Source of the DNA: Methylobacillus methanolivorans
GTDB lineage: Bacteria; Pseudomonadota; Gammaproteobacteria; Burkholderiales; Methylophilaceae
Assembly (NCBI RefSeq): GCF_044751345.1
Contig: NZ_JBIWXY010000002.1
Coordinates: forward strand, 434,001 to 498,000
Direction: 5' to 3'
DNA: 64,000 bases
Made by a program: the position numbers and the translations under genes. Below the pieces are notes generated by a model, which worked only from the letters and a program-made list of their open reading frames with translations, had not been told where the DNA came from and ran no database searches. Below are positions 9,174 to 18,107 of this stretch, one piece after another; positions within the stretch are counted from its first letter, which is position 1; each line of letters starts with the position of its first letter.

Positions 9174-9808
9174 TGACCGCCGCTACATTGCCGCCCGTTG
9201 TATATGTGATTGATGACGATCAATCCGTGCGTGACTCCTTGCGTGATTTGCTTGAGTCCGTGGGCCTGACCGTACAGGCTTTTGCCGCTACACGCGAATT
9301 CCTTGAGTATGCCCAGGGTGAGCACCCGGCCTGCCTGGTATTGGATGTGCGCATGCCAGGCCAGAGCGGCATGGATTTTCATCGGCAGATGCTGCAATCC
9401 GGCATCAAGATACCGGTAGTATTTATTACCGGGCATGGCGATATCGCCATGGGCGTGGAGGCCATGAAAAATGGCGCGATTGAGTTTCTCACCAAGCCAT
9501 TCCGCGACCAGGATCTGCTGGATGCGATCCACCATGGCATTGCCCTGGATCGCAAGCGCCGACAGCAAGCGGCGATCACGGCAGAGTTGCAATCGCGCTG
9601 GCAATCACTGACTACGGGTGAACGCGATGTGACCTTGCTGGTGGTAGAAGGCCTGCTGAACAAGCAAGTGGCAGACCGACTCCACCTGAGCGAAATTACC
9701 GTGAAAGTACGCCGGGCCAATGCCATGAAAAAACTCAATGTACGTACCCTGGCGGACTTGGTGCGCATTGTGCAGCAAGTCATTCCTGCCAATCCTGACA
9801 TCGCTTGA
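9170..9808 (+). CDS. Two-component response regulator, FixJ family (receiver plus LuxR HTH)
   Basis: The 212-residue regulator is the partner of the upstream kinase. The receiver domain starts VVYVIDDDQSVRD (acidic pocket), has the phosphoacceptor D59 in LVLDVRMPGQSG, the switch residues in FITGHGDI and the conserved lysine in FLTKPF. The C-terminal LuxR-type helix-turn-helix (about 145-205) contains LTTGERDVTLLVVEGLLNKQ and SEITVKVRRANAMKKL. The ATG at 9170 overlaps the kinase stop (ATGA), which fixes the start; a longer in-frame reading from 9089 lies inside the kinase and is rejected. It is a DNA-binding activator or repressor; the targets are unknown. Confidence 0.93.
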   Translation: MMTAATLPPVVYVIDDDQSVRDSLRDLLESVGLTVQAFAATREFLEYAQGEHPACLVLDVRMPGQSGMDFHRQMLQSGIKIPVVFITGHGDIAMGVEAMKNGAIEFLTKPFRDQDLLDAIHHGIALDRKRRQQAAITAELQSRWQSLTTGERDVTLLVVEGLLNKQVADRLHLSEITVKVRRANAMKKLNVRTLADLVRIVQQVIPANPDIA

Positions 9809-9849
9809 GTAGCGGCTGATCTGGCATGCGTGCCTGAGGATTAAATATG

Positions 9850-9898
9850 TATTGAGAATTGTTATCATTAAATAATATAATGATAACAATTCTCAATA
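9850..9898. promoter_or_regulatory. Perfect 21-bp inverted repeat, Fur-box-like
   Basis: The arms 9850-9870 and 9878-9898 are exact reverse complements separated by 7 bases. The inner part of each arm reads TGATAACAATTCTC or its complement, resembling half of a Fur-type site. The repeat ends 13 bases before the ATG of the metalloprotease gene and lies between it and the response-regulator gene. It could be an operator or a transcript hairpin that terminates the upstream operon or hides the downstream start. Confidence 0.6.
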
Positions 9899-9911
9899 TT
9901 TGAGGCTCAAT

Positions 9912-10889
9912 ATGACCATCGTCCAGCAGGCCCGCCAATGTGCATTACTCATCGTGCTCGCCTTGGTTGCCAACACCGCGCAGGCGATCGAGATAGTCTT
10001 TGACTATCGTTTTGACCGCCATGGCTGGTTTAGTACCGAGAGTGAAGCTGGTTTGATGCGACGCGATGTGTTGCAACAGGCCGCTTCCGTGTTCAGCGGC
10101 CTGACCGATAGACTGTCTGCTATCCAGCCGGGAGCGGGGGATAGTTGGAGCGTCAGTTTGCAGCATCCGAGCTGGAACAGCTGGATTGAAAGTGCCACGG
10201 TCACGGATTTGTACGTGCCGGAAAACAGCCTGGTGGTGTTTGTGGGAGCTTCTTCCTTCAGAGGCTCAGTGCTTGGTGCGGCTGGTGCTGGCAGCATCTA
10301 TGCTGAAGGCAGTCAGGCATTCATTGATACCGTGGCCGGACGTGGTCAAGCAGGTGCCTTGGTGACATCGGCAGATGAGTTGGCGACTGACTATGGTCCA
10401 TGGGGCGGTTCCATCTGGTTTAATAGCCAGTTTTCCTGGTATGCCGGTCTGGATGAAAGTGGCCTGACGGCAGGGCAGCCGGATTTGTTCACTACAGCAA
10501 CGCATGAAATTGCGCATTTGCTCGGGTTTGGCACTTCCGCGGCTTGGAATGCTTTGTTGATGTCCACAGAGACAGGTTGGGTATTTACCGGGGAAAATGC
10601 CATGGCTTTATATGGCGGCCCGGTACCGATGGATGCTTTAGGTGCGCATTGGGCTTATGGTGTGCAGGGCTCGATCAATGGCGAACAGGTGGATAACCTG
10701 ATGGACCCAGGGACGCAGTTTGGTCATCGCGAATATTTCAGCGATCTGGACTATGCGGCCCTTGCCGATATCGGTTGGCAGGTGAGTGCCGTGCCTGAGC
10801 CATCCACCTTCTGGATGCTCTTGCTGGGCTTGGTCGGCGTGTTTGCGCGCTGGCACCGCAAACAGTCGCGTAGCATTGCCAAGAAGTAG
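9912..10889 (+). CDS. PEP-CTERM metalloprotease with leishmanolysin-like zinc site
   Basis: A secreted protein of 325 residues with signal peptide (to about residue 26, NTAQA) and a C-terminal PEP-CTERM anchor: VPEPSTFWMLLLGLVGVFAR, then basic residues. That tail is recognised by exosortase and directs the protein to the cell surface or exopolysaccharide. HEIAHLLGFG (residues 198-207) is a metzincin zinc helix, but the usual third His of HExxHxxGxxH is Thr208. A later histidine (H246 in GAHWAYG) and a Met-turn (LMDPG, M264) match the leishmanolysin-like arrangement, where the third ligand comes after an insertion. An active zinc protease is therefore plausible. The ATG at 9912 is preferred over TTG at 9900 because TGAGG precedes it. 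Confidence 0.82.
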   Translation: MTIVQQARQCALLIVLALVANTAQAIEIVFDYRFDRHGWFSTESEAGLMRRDVLQQAASVFSGLTDRLSAIQPGAGDSWSVSLQHPSWNSWIESATVTDLYVPENSLVVFVGASSFRGSVLGAAGAGSIYAEGSQAFIDTVAGRGQAGALVTSADELATDYGPWGGSIWFNSQFSWYAGLDESGLTAGQPDLFTTATHEIAHLLGFGTSAAWNALLMSTETGWVFTGENAMALYGGPVPMDALGAHWAYGVQGSINGEQVDNLMDPGTQFGHREYFSDLDYAALADIGWQVSAVPEPSTFWMLLLGLVGVFARWHRKQSRSIAKK

Positions 10890-10905
10890 CTCCTGGCAAC
10901 AAGCT

Positions 10906-12684
10906 TTACATATCAACCAGCGCATACTGGTCAGCCTGGTATTTGTACTCCGTCACCCAGCGCGTGAATTTTTCTGCTGGTAGTGGTTGTGAAAAGTGAT
11001 AGCCCTGCACGAAGGTGCAGCCGCTGCTTTCTGCCCAGTGCAGCTCTACATCGGTTTCTACTCCTTCTGCCACCAGTTCCAGCGACATGCTGCGCGCCAA
11101 GGCAGCAATGGTCTTAACGATTTCTACGTTGATCGGCTCGTGTTCTATACCCTTGATGAAAGATTGGTCCACCTTGAGCCGGTCAATCGGGAATTTTCGC
11201 AGGTAGCTGAGGTTGGAGTAGCCGGTGCCGAAATCATCAATCGCGAGCTTGATGCCCAGCCCATGCAGCCTGCGCAAGGTTTTTACCACGGTATCAGCAT
11301 CCTGCATGAACATGCTCTCGGTCAGTTCAAACTCGAGATAGCCAGGGTTGATGCCGGTATCGTGGATGATGGTTTCTACCATGTCGCAGAAATTGCTCTG
11401 GTAGAACTGCATGGCAGAAATATTGACCGAGATGCGCATGGGCTGGAACCCGGCTTGCAGCCAATGTTGATGCTGGCGACAGGCTTCCCGGATCACCCAT
11501 TGGCCGATCGCGACGATCAAGCCGGTTTCCTCGGCAATTTCAATGAAATGAATAGGCGTGAGTAGGCCGCGATGTGGGTGGTGCCAGCGGATCAGGGCTT
11601 CCTTGCCGACGACCTTGCCGCTGTCGAGCGCGATCTGCGGCTGGTAATACAGTTCAAATTCGTTGCGTTCAATGGCGAGGCGCAAGTCTGTTTCTAGTGA
11701 CATGCGATCCAGCGAGTAGAGCTGCATGCCGGCAGTGTAATGCCGGTAAGTGTTGCGGCCACCACGCTTGGCTTCATACATGGCGGCATCGGCTTTCACC
11801 AACAGGTTGTTGGCATCCTCGTCATCACGCGGATAGATGGCCGTGCCGATACTGGCCGAAATGAATACCTCGCGTCCCATGATCTGCTGGGGCAGTTTCA
11901 ATGTGTCGAGTATGCGCCAGCACAAGGTATCAAGGTCTTTCTGGCTGCCAATATTCTCAACGATGATGGTGAATTCATCGCCTGAAAGGCGGGCCACGGT
12001 GTCCATTTCACGGGAGCAACGAGTGAGAATCCCCGCAAGCGCGATCAGTAACTGGTCGCCAAAGGCGTGTCCCATGGAGTCGTTAAAGTGCTTGAACTTG
12101 TCGAGGTCAATAAATAGCAGGCCGATTTGTGAGTTGGTGCGACAAGCTTCTGCCAGGGCCATGGATAGCCTGTCCATGAATAACACGCGGTTGGGTAGCT
12201 TGGTCAGCTGGTCAAAATGCGCAAGATAAAACAGGTTGGCTTGCTTGCGCTGCGTGATTTCATCCAGCAGATCATGCCCATTGGCAATCCCGACATAGCG
12301 CTCATGCTCTGTGACGATAAAGCCGCTCACCATGTGCTGCATGCCGGCATCAATAATGATGCGTGAAATGTCGTCGATGGAGGTATGGCTAGGCACGATC
12401 AATGGATGCTGATTCATGAATTCGGCAACAGGCTTCTTGCCATAAATTTCATGGGTATAAGGCTTGATAAAGGTTTCCATGAAGGCATGGCGTTCGACGA
12501 TGCCTACTGGTTTGTGCTGTGCATTGACGACGGGTAGGGCAAAAATATGCTGGTTTTCCTGGAAAATATTCAGCACTGGCAGGCAAGGCATATCGTCGAA
12601 CACGGGGGCAACTGTGCGCAATAAGCGTTTGACCGTTGGATTGTCGTCGCTGTGGATGAAGCGAAAGTGAGTAGCAGTATTCAT
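10906..12684 (-). CDS. CBS-GGDEF-EAL cyclic-di-GMP protein
   Basis: A 592-residue soluble signalling protein. The N-terminus (about 1-150) has two CBS-like repeats (NIFQENQHIFALPVVNAQHK and TSIDDISRIIIDAG), which usually bind adenine nucleotides. A GGDEF domain follows (YLAHFDQLTKLPNRVLFMDR to about 320) with SGDEF at the active loop; Ser at the first position is often tolerated. The C-terminal EAL domain has KEALIRWHHP, ELTES, DDFGTGYSNL and VDQSFIKG, all catalytic landmarks present, so phosphodiesterase activity is likely. No signal peptide or membrane segment is seen. It converges on the metalloprotease gene with 16 bases between them and is divergent from the secretion operon, whose output it might control; that link is inference. 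Confidence 0.92.
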   Translation of the reverse strand: MNTATHFRFIHSDDNPTVKRLLRTVAPVFDDMPCLPVLNIFQENQHIFALPVVNAQHKPVGIVERHAFMETFIKPYTHEIYGKKPVAEFMNQHPLIVPSHTSIDDISRIIIDAGMQHMVSGFIVTEHERYVGIANGHDLLDEITQRKQANLFYLAHFDQLTKLPNRVLFMDRLSMALAEACRTNSQIGLLFIDLDKFKHFNDSMGHAFGDQLLIALAGILTRCSREMDTVARLSGDEFTIIVENIGSQKDLDTLCWRILDTLKLPQQIMGREVFISASIGTAIYPRDDEDANNLLVKADAAMYEAKRGGRNTYRHYTAGMQLYSLDRMSLETDLRLAIERNEFELYYQPQIALDSGKVVGKEALIRWHHPHRGLLTPIHFIEIAEETGLIVAIGQWVIREACRQHQHWLQAGFQPMRISVNISAMQFYQSNFCDMVETIIHDTGINPGYLEFELTESMFMQDADTVVKTLRRLHGLGIKLAIDDFGTGYSNLSYLRKFPIDRLKVDQSFIKGIEHEPINVEIVKTIAALARSMSLELVAEGVETDVELHWAESSGCTFVQGYHFSQPLPAEKFTRWVTEYKYQADQYALVDM

Positions 12685-12912
12685 GAGGCAGATTCGAGGC
12701 CTTCTAGAGTGAAATAAAGCGCTGCGTTGAGCGCTACATGTCGCGCTGATTATGCATGTCTACATTGCAAAATGATGACATCTAGCCTTGTTGCAAGGCC
12801 GGGATAGCAAGGCTTGTTGGCTGGGTTGAGTTTAATGAAAACGTCATAAAGCATGGCTATGCTGGGCGGCAAATCTTATGTATGAAAGCCAGGGACAGCC
12901 TGGCATGCCGCT

Positions 12913-13341
12913 ATGAATAATCCTTATTCCACACACCGCGTTCAGGCAGGCTTTACCCTGCTGGAGTTGCTGGTGGTTCTCGTTATCCTGGGCTTGCTGG
13001 TGGGATATGTTGCGCCCAAGTATTTTGCCCAGCTTGGCAAATCTGAAGTCAAGACAGCGCGTGCCCAGATTGCGTCGCTGGAAAAGGCGCTCGATCAATA
13101 TCGGTTGGATGTCGGGCACTACCCCACCACCGAGCAGGGTTTGCCTGCCTTGAATAGCGCCCCTGCGGGCGAAAGCAAGTGGGCGGGGCCTTACTTGCAG
13201 AAAAGTGTACCGAACGATCCCTGGGGGCGGCCATATCAATTCAAGTCGCCAGGCGAGCATGGCGACGTTGATCTCTATTCACTGGGCAAGGATGGCCAGC
13301 CTGGCGGTAGCGATGACAATGTCGATATCGTGAACTGGTGA
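12913..13341 (+). CDS. gspG: Type II secretion major pseudopilin GspG
   Basis: Major pseudopilin of 142 residues. The prepilin signature QAGFTLLELLVVLVILGLLV starts near residue 13, with cleavage after Gly and the conserved Glu at position 5 of the mature chain. The C-terminal part has the GspG hallmarks ALDQYRLDVGHYPTTEQGLPAL, DPWGRPYQFKSPGEHGDVDLYSLGKDGQPGG and GSDDNVDIVNW, including the calcium-binding loop. It is the first gene of the secretion operon and is followed by gspF after one base. The intergenic region 12685-12912 upstream must hold the operon promoter; it also shows a small AGCGCT repeat hairpin at 12718-12735. Confidence 0.95.
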   Translation: MNNPYSTHRVQAGFTLLELLVVLVILGLLVGYVAPKYFAQLGKSEVKTARAQIASLEKALDQYRLDVGHYPTTEQGLPALNSAPAGESKWAGPYLQKSVPNDPWGRPYQFKSPGEHGDVDLYSLGKDGQPGGSDDNVDIVNW

Positions 13342-13342
13342 T

Positions 13343-14527
13343 ATGCGCTATCAGGTACGGGCAATCAGTGCAGGCCGCCTGGTCTCGCTAGAGCTTGAGG
13401 CGCAACATGCCGAGGAGGCCGTAGCCAAGGCGCGCAGCCAAGGGTATGAAGTCCTGGCGACTAAATCTTCTGAGTCTAAGCGCTTAGCTGGAAGTAAGCG
13501 CACACGTTTCCCTTTGCTGTTGTTCAGTCAGGAGTTGCTCTCGCTACTCAAGGCCGGCCTGGGGCTGGTAGAGTCGCTCGAAGGCATTGCTGAAAAAGAG
13601 CAGCGCCCGGACATTGCCCAGGTGCTCAAAGGCGTGCTGGAAGCACTGTATCGCGGCCAGACATTCTCGGCGGCACTGGCAGCTTATCCTACTGCATTTC
13701 CTGGGTTGTATACCTCGATGGTCAAGGCTAGCGAGCGCACCGGCGATTTGCCTGAGGCACTGTTGCGCTATATCGGCTATGAGCAACAAGTCGAGGTATT
13801 GCGCAAGAAGCTGATTGCTTCATCTATTTATCCTTTCCTGCTCATCACTGTGGGTGGTCTGGTGGTGCTGTTCCTGCTGGGATATGTCGTGCCGCGTTTT
13901 TCGCAGATTTATGCCGATGCCGGTGAGAATCAGGCGTGGATGCTCAGCCTGGTGCTGGGCTGGGCCAATATCATGGAAACCCATGGTCAGAGCCTGTTGC
14001 TCGGCAGTGTCGTGTTACTAGGCCTGCTTGTCGCGGCATTGATGCGCCCCAAGGTGCGAGGACGCATCATGACCATGCTCTGGCGCTTGCCGACCATAGG
14101 CGAGCAGATGCGTGTGTTTCAGTTGGCGCGCTTTTACCGCACATTGGGCATGCTGCTGGAAGGGGGTATCACCATCAAGCAGGCGCTGGAAATGGCGCGC
14201 GGCCTGCTCACTGCTTCCATGCACCAAAGTCTGGACCAGGCCTCGAACTTGATCCGTGAGGGACGCTCCATTTCTGAGGCGATGGAAGTTGCTGGGCTGG
14301 TGACGCCAGTATCGTTGCGCATGCTGCGTGTAGGCGAAAAAAGCGGCGAGATGGGCAAGATGATGGAACATATTGCCACGCTGCATGACGAGGAAATCGC
14401 CCGTTGGCTGGAGTGGTTCACGCGCTTGTTCGAGCCGCTGCTCATGATTTTTATTGGCCTGATCATTGGTGCTGTCGTGGTGATGTTGTACATGCCGATC
14501 TTTGAACTTGCGGGTAGCCTGCAATGA
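13343..14527 (+). CDS. gspF: Type II secretion inner-membrane platform protein GspF
   Basis: Polytopic platform protein of 394 residues, the usual length. It has two GspF/PilC repeats: the first with LLFSQELLSLLKAGLGLVES and GDLPEALLRYIGYEQQVE, the second with FQLARFYRTLGMLLEGGITI and GEKSGEMGKMMEHIA. Membrane segments lie near 165-190 (PFLLITVGGLVVLFLLGYVV), 220-235 and 365-390. It anchors the GspE ATPase to the inner membrane. Its stop overlaps gspE by four bases (ATGA). Confidence 0.95.
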   Translation: MRYQVRAISAGRLVSLELEAQHAEEAVAKARSQGYEVLATKSSESKRLAGSKRTRFPLLLFSQELLSLLKAGLGLVESLEGIAEKEQRPDIAQVLKGVLEALYRGQTFSAALAAYPTAFPGLYTSMVKASERTGDLPEALLRYIGYEQQVEVLRKKLIASSIYPFLLITVGGLVVLFLLGYVVPRFSQIYADAGENQAWMLSLVLGWANIMETHGQSLLLGSVVLLGLLVAALMRPKVRGRIMTMLWRLPTIGEQMRVFQLARFYRTLGMLLEGGITIKQALEMARGLLTASMHQSLDQASNLIREGRSISEAMEVAGLVTPVSLRMLRVGEKSGEMGKMMEHIATLHDEEIARWLEWFTRLFEPLLMIFIGLIIGAVVVMLYMPIFELAGSLQ

Positions 14528-16200
14528 GCGTGGCAGAGATGTTCAGCCAGGCGCATATCACGGAAGCGCGCCGTCTTGCGGCCAGTAGCAATCACGGCAT
14601 CATGGATGCCTTGCAGGGCATGGCTGGTGTGGAAGATGATGCCTACGCGCAAGCGTTGGCTGCTGCCACGCAATTACGCCTGTTCAGCATGGAATCCCTG
14701 CATGCCATGCAGCCCGCATTCGAGCTCATGAGTTTTACCATGGCGAGTCGCTGGCAATGCCTGCCTTTGCGCGAAGGCAATGTGCTCTGGCTGGTGTTAT
14801 CTAACCCATTTGATCAGGCTGCGCTGGATTGGGCGGCAGAGTGGCTGCCCGGCAGCTTTTCTACTGGCTTGGCGCATTTCCGCGATATTCAGGCCTATTT
14901 AAGCCGGCACGAGGAAGACCTGCGTGCCATGGATGGCAACCTCGCCAATATCGGGGAAGTGAGCGACATCCATCAGGCCGATGTTGAACACTTAAGCCTG
15001 CAAAGCATCCATGCCGATAGCAGCCCGGTGATTCGGATGGTGAACTCTACCTTGTACGATGCCTTGAAATCCGGAGTGAGCGACATTCATATGGAAAGCG
15101 TAGCTGCCGGGCTGGTGATCAAGTACCGCATCGATGGCGTGCTGGTGCATGTGGGTAGCATGCAGGGCGCAGACATGGCCGAGCAGGCTGTTTCGCGCGT
15201 CAAGATTCTGGCAGAGCTCGACATTGCTGAGCGCCGTGTGCCACAGGATGGCCGCTTCAAGGTGATGATGCAGGGGCGCGATGTCGATTTCCGCGTCTCC
15301 ATCATGCCTAGCATTTATGGTGAAGACGCCGTGTTGCGGGTGCTGGACAGGAAGTCACTCTCCGACCAGGCCAAGGGCTTGTCGCTCAAGCAGCTCGGTT
15401 TTGACGATTACATCATCGAGGATTTTCGCCGCCTGGTGCGCGAGCCCTATGGCATGGTGCTGGTGACCGGGCCGACAGGTTCCGGCAAGACCACCTCGCT
15501 CTATGCCGCAATCACCGAGGTCAATCATGGCCACGACAAGATCATCACCATTGAAGACCCGGTGGAATACCAATTGCCCGGCGTGCTGCAAATCCCGGTG
15601 AACGAGAAGAAAGGCCTGACCTTTGCGCGTGGCCTGCGTTCCATTTTGCGCCACGATCCTGACAAGATCATGGTCGGTGAAATCCGCGACCCGGAAACCG
15701 CGCAGATTGCCGTGCAGTCAGCGCTGACGGGTCACTTGGTGTTCACTACACTGCATGCAAACAATGTGTTTGATGTGATTAGCCGCTTCCTGCATATGAA
15801 TGTCGAGGCCTATAGCCTGGTGGCAGCCCTGAATGGCGTGATGGCGCAGCGCCTGGTGCGCCTGGTATGCCCGCACTGTGCCGAGGCCGTGCAGGTGGAT
15901 GATGAGCTGTTGGCACAATCGCGCCTGAGTCGCGCAGAGGTAACGCATTACCAATTCAGGCAAGGCAAGGGTTGTGGCCATTGCCGCGGAAGTGGCTACA
16001 AAGGCCGCAAGGCGATTGCCGAACTGTTGGCGCTGGACGATGAGTTGCGCGAGATGATTATTGCGCGTGAACCTTTGCGCAAACTCAAGGAAGCAGGCCG
16101 CGCCCGTGGCATGAAGAGTCTGCGTGAAGCTGCCCTGGAAGCGGTTGCGCGTGGCGAGACGACATTAGAGGAGATCAATCGTGTCACGTTCGTGGCTTGA
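14524..16200 (+). CDS. gspE: Type II secretion ATPase GspE
   Basis: Hexameric traffic ATPase of 558 residues that drives pseudopilus assembly. It has an N-terminal MshEN-like domain, then Walker A GPTGSGKTT (from about residue 316), the Asp box (EDPVEYQLPG), Walker B (IMVGEIRDPETA) and the His box (FTTLHANN). The zinc tetracysteine motif is present as CPHC and CGHC (about 455-485). It overlaps gspF upstream and the PilM-like gene downstream by 20 bases. All catalytic motifs are intact. Confidence 0.95.
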   Translation: MSVAEMFSQAHITEARRLAASSNHGIMDALQGMAGVEDDAYAQALAAATQLRLFSMESLHAMQPAFELMSFTMASRWQCLPLREGNVLWLVLSNPFDQAALDWAAEWLPGSFSTGLAHFRDIQAYLSRHEEDLRAMDGNLANIGEVSDIHQADVEHLSLQSIHADSSPVIRMVNSTLYDALKSGVSDIHMESVAAGLVIKYRIDGVLVHVGSMQGADMAEQAVSRVKILAELDIAERRVPQDGRFKVMMQGRDVDFRVSIMPSIYGEDAVLRVLDRKSLSDQAKGLSLKQLGFDDYIIEDFRRLVREPYGMVLVTGPTGSGKTTSLYAAITEVNHGHDKIITIEDPVEYQLPGVLQIPVNEKKGLTFARGLRSILRHDPDKIMVGEIRDPETAQIAVQSALTGHLVFTTLHANNVFDVISRFLHMNVEAYSLVAALNGVMAQRLVRLVCPHCAEAVQVDDELLAQSRLSRAEVTHYQFRQGKGCGHCRGSGYKGRKAIAELLALDDELREMIIAREPLRKLKEAGRARGMKSLREAALEAVARGETTLEEINRVTFVA

Positions 16201-16975
16201 TCGCTTGCTGCCCGCAGCATGGCAGCCTCGCGTCATGATGTATCTTCATCCACAGCATATCAGCTGGTCGCGCCAGGGTGCCGGGTTCAAGCGCACGCAG
16301 CTTGACCACGGCAGGCTAAACATCGAACACGAGGGCCGTGACTTGGCCCCATTGCTTGCACGATTACCGCAAGCAATGCAGGAGGCCGGTGTGGCCCGAA
16401 CAAGGCTTGAAGTGGTGTTGTCCAGCGATTTCATGCGTTATGCCATCGTGCCCAACCCGGATGGTGCGACTAATCGTGAAGAACTGGGCATGTTGTGCCG
16501 CCATGCTTTTCAGCGTGTGCACGGCGACATTGTCACAGAATGGGATATCCAGCTTAGCTTGGCTGGGCTGGGTGGTAATGGGCTGGCCAGTGCAGTAGAT
16601 CAGGCATTGCTGACGGCTTTGATGCAAGAGGTGGCGGAGGTAAAGGGCAAGCTGGTCAGCGTGCAGCCGGCGCTGGCTCATGCGTTTCAGTATGCTGCCA
16701 AGTCGTCCGCTGATGGCATTTTTGCGCTACGAGAATCTGGGCGGCTAAGCCTGTTGGCCTGGAAAAACCATAGCTGGGTGGCTGTCAGGTTGCAACCTAT
16801 CACCGATGATTGGCAATCGGCGCTGGAAGCTGGCGTGCGTAGTTTGCGCCTGCAACTCGACATGGCCGATGCCACGCCATTACAGGTGTGTGAGCTGGCA
16901 GGCGATGCCATGCAGCCGCGCATGATGTCCTGGCAACCACAAGCGCACTGGACAATGGCGGGAGCGGGGGCATGA
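16181..16975 (+). CDS. PilM/GspL-cytoplasmic-like secretion protein
   Basis: A 264-residue cytoplasmic protein with no signal peptide or clear membrane segment. The sequence (RTRLEVVLSSDFMRYAIVP, LGMLCRHAFQRVHG, SVQPALAHAFQYA) fits the actin-like fold of PilM and of the GspL cytoplasmic domain, which docks the ATPase to the platform. The start is GTG at 16181, preceded by GAGGAG and lying inside gspE. Position (after gspE and before PilN- and PilO-like genes) supports the call more than sequence motifs do. Known T2SS operons usually carry a single fused GspL; here that role appears split between this gene and the next. Confidence 0.7.
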   Translation: MSRSWLDRLLPAAWQPRVMMYLHPQHISWSRQGAGFKRTQLDHGRLNIEHEGRDLAPLLARLPQAMQEAGVARTRLEVVLSSDFMRYAIVPNPDGATNREELGMLCRHAFQRVHGDIVTEWDIQLSLAGLGGNGLASAVDQALLTALMQEVAEVKGKLVSVQPALAHAFQYAAKSSADGIFALRESGRLSLLAWKNHSWVAVRLQPITDDWQSALEAGVRSLRLQLDMADATPLQVCELAGDAMQPRMMSWQPQAHWTMAGAGA

Positions 16976-17511
16976 AGCTAACACTCAATCATGTGGCTGC
17001 GCCTGATCAGGGGGCCCGTTTCCTGATTGGCTTGGTGTTAGCGGCAGCACTGGCGTCGCTGTGTGGTTGGCAACTTATGCAAATGCGCACTGAGCGCAGT
17101 AGCCTGGAGCAACGCTTACAACAGGCGCAAGATGCCCGCAAGCCGGTGCAAGTCACTGCTATCCAGCCGCAAGCACTATCTGCCACACAAAAATCCGCGA
17201 TCAAGGAGGCCAACACCATATTAGGTGAGCTGGGTCGCCCCTGGCCTGCCTTGCTCAATCGGCTGGAACAAGTCGCCCAGCCAGAAATCGCCTTGCTGGC
17301 GATACGGCCAGATGCTGCCAAGGGCAGGCTACGCCTCAAGGGAGAAGCCAAGGATATGCCTTCCCTGCTGGCGTATATGCAGCGGTTGGAAGCTGTGCCA
17401 GAAATGCAGGATGTCACCCTGGATGAGCACGAAATGATGGAAAAGCCGCAGGATGGCGGCATGGCGCATTTCATCCGCTTTGGCATCACTACCCGCTGGG
17501 GAGCTAGCTGA
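16972..17511 (+). CDS. PilN-like inner-membrane protein of the secretion system
   Basis: A 179-residue bitopic protein: a short cytoplasmic start, one membrane segment (about 19-38, FLIGLVLAAALASLCGWQLM), a coiled coil (about 40-60) and a periplasmic ferredoxin-like part. The architecture matches PilN or the periplasmic half of GspL. It overlaps the PilM-like gene by four bases and abuts the PilO-like gene with a shared base. Assignment rests on architecture and gene order. Confidence 0.7.
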   Translation: MKLTLNHVAAPDQGARFLIGLVLAAALASLCGWQLMQMRTERSSLEQRLQQAQDARKPVQVTAIQPQALSATQKSAIKEANTILGELGRPWPALLNRLEQVAQPEIALLAIRPDAAKGRLRLKGEAKDMPSLLAYMQRLEAVPEMQDVTLDEHEMMEKPQDGGMAHFIRFGITTRWGAS

Positions 17512-18107
17512 TGCAGGCACTAATGAAACGCTCGCTTGATCTTCAGCACCTGCAATGGCTTGTGCGCCGTGTGCAATACCGCTTGGGTTGGCAAGGGATC
17601 GCCCTGGTGGCTGTGTTGTTGACGACGGTTTACCTGCTGGTGGCTGGGCTACTACCCTTGCAAAATGAGCTGATGCAACTGCGGCAGAACGTAGCAGCAC
17701 AGGAAGCTACATTCAGCCTCAATCCGCAGCCGCAACGGCAGCCTGAGAGTTCACCCGAACAAACACTGGCGCAGGAGTTGGCGGAATTTGATACACGTTT
17801 TCCTGATATTCAGCGCTTGCCAGATGAGCTGGGCGTTTTGTTCCGCTTGGCAGAGGGGCATGGCTTGCCGGTGGTTAAAGGCGAGTATTCACTCACTGAA
17901 AAGCGACAAGGCAATTTACGCCGTTTTGAGGCCAGTGTGCCGGTGAACGGCAGTTACCAGGAGGTAAAGGCATTGGTGCTGGATATCCTGGATGCCTTGC
18001 CCAACGTAGCACTGGCCGAGCTGGGTTTTGAGCGTGGCGAGGCCGTGGAGGCAGAAATCAAGACGCGTTTGCGCTTGGTGTTCTTCATCAGGAAGCGTGC
18101 TGTATGA
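17511..18107 (+). CDS. PilO/GspM-like inner-membrane protein of the secretion system
   Basis: A 198-residue protein with one membrane segment (about 28-48, GIALVAVLLTTVYLLVAGLL), a coiled coil and a periplasmic domain (about 80-198) with the alternating pattern of PilO and GspM. The stretch FRLAEGHGLPVVKGEYSLTE and FEASVPVNGSYQEVKALVLD resemble PilO family landmarks. It starts at the last base of the PilN-like stop and overlaps the next gene by four bases. Confidence 0.68.
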   Translation: MQALMKRSLDLQHLQWLVRRVQYRLGWQGIALVAVLLTTVYLLVAGLLPLQNELMQLRQNVAAQEATFSLNPQPQRQPESSPEQTLAQELAEFDTRFPDIQRLPDELGVLFRLAEGHGLPVVKGEYSLTEKRQGNLRRFEASVPVNGSYQEVKALVLDILDALPNVALAELGFERGEAVEAEIKTRLRLVFFIRKRAV

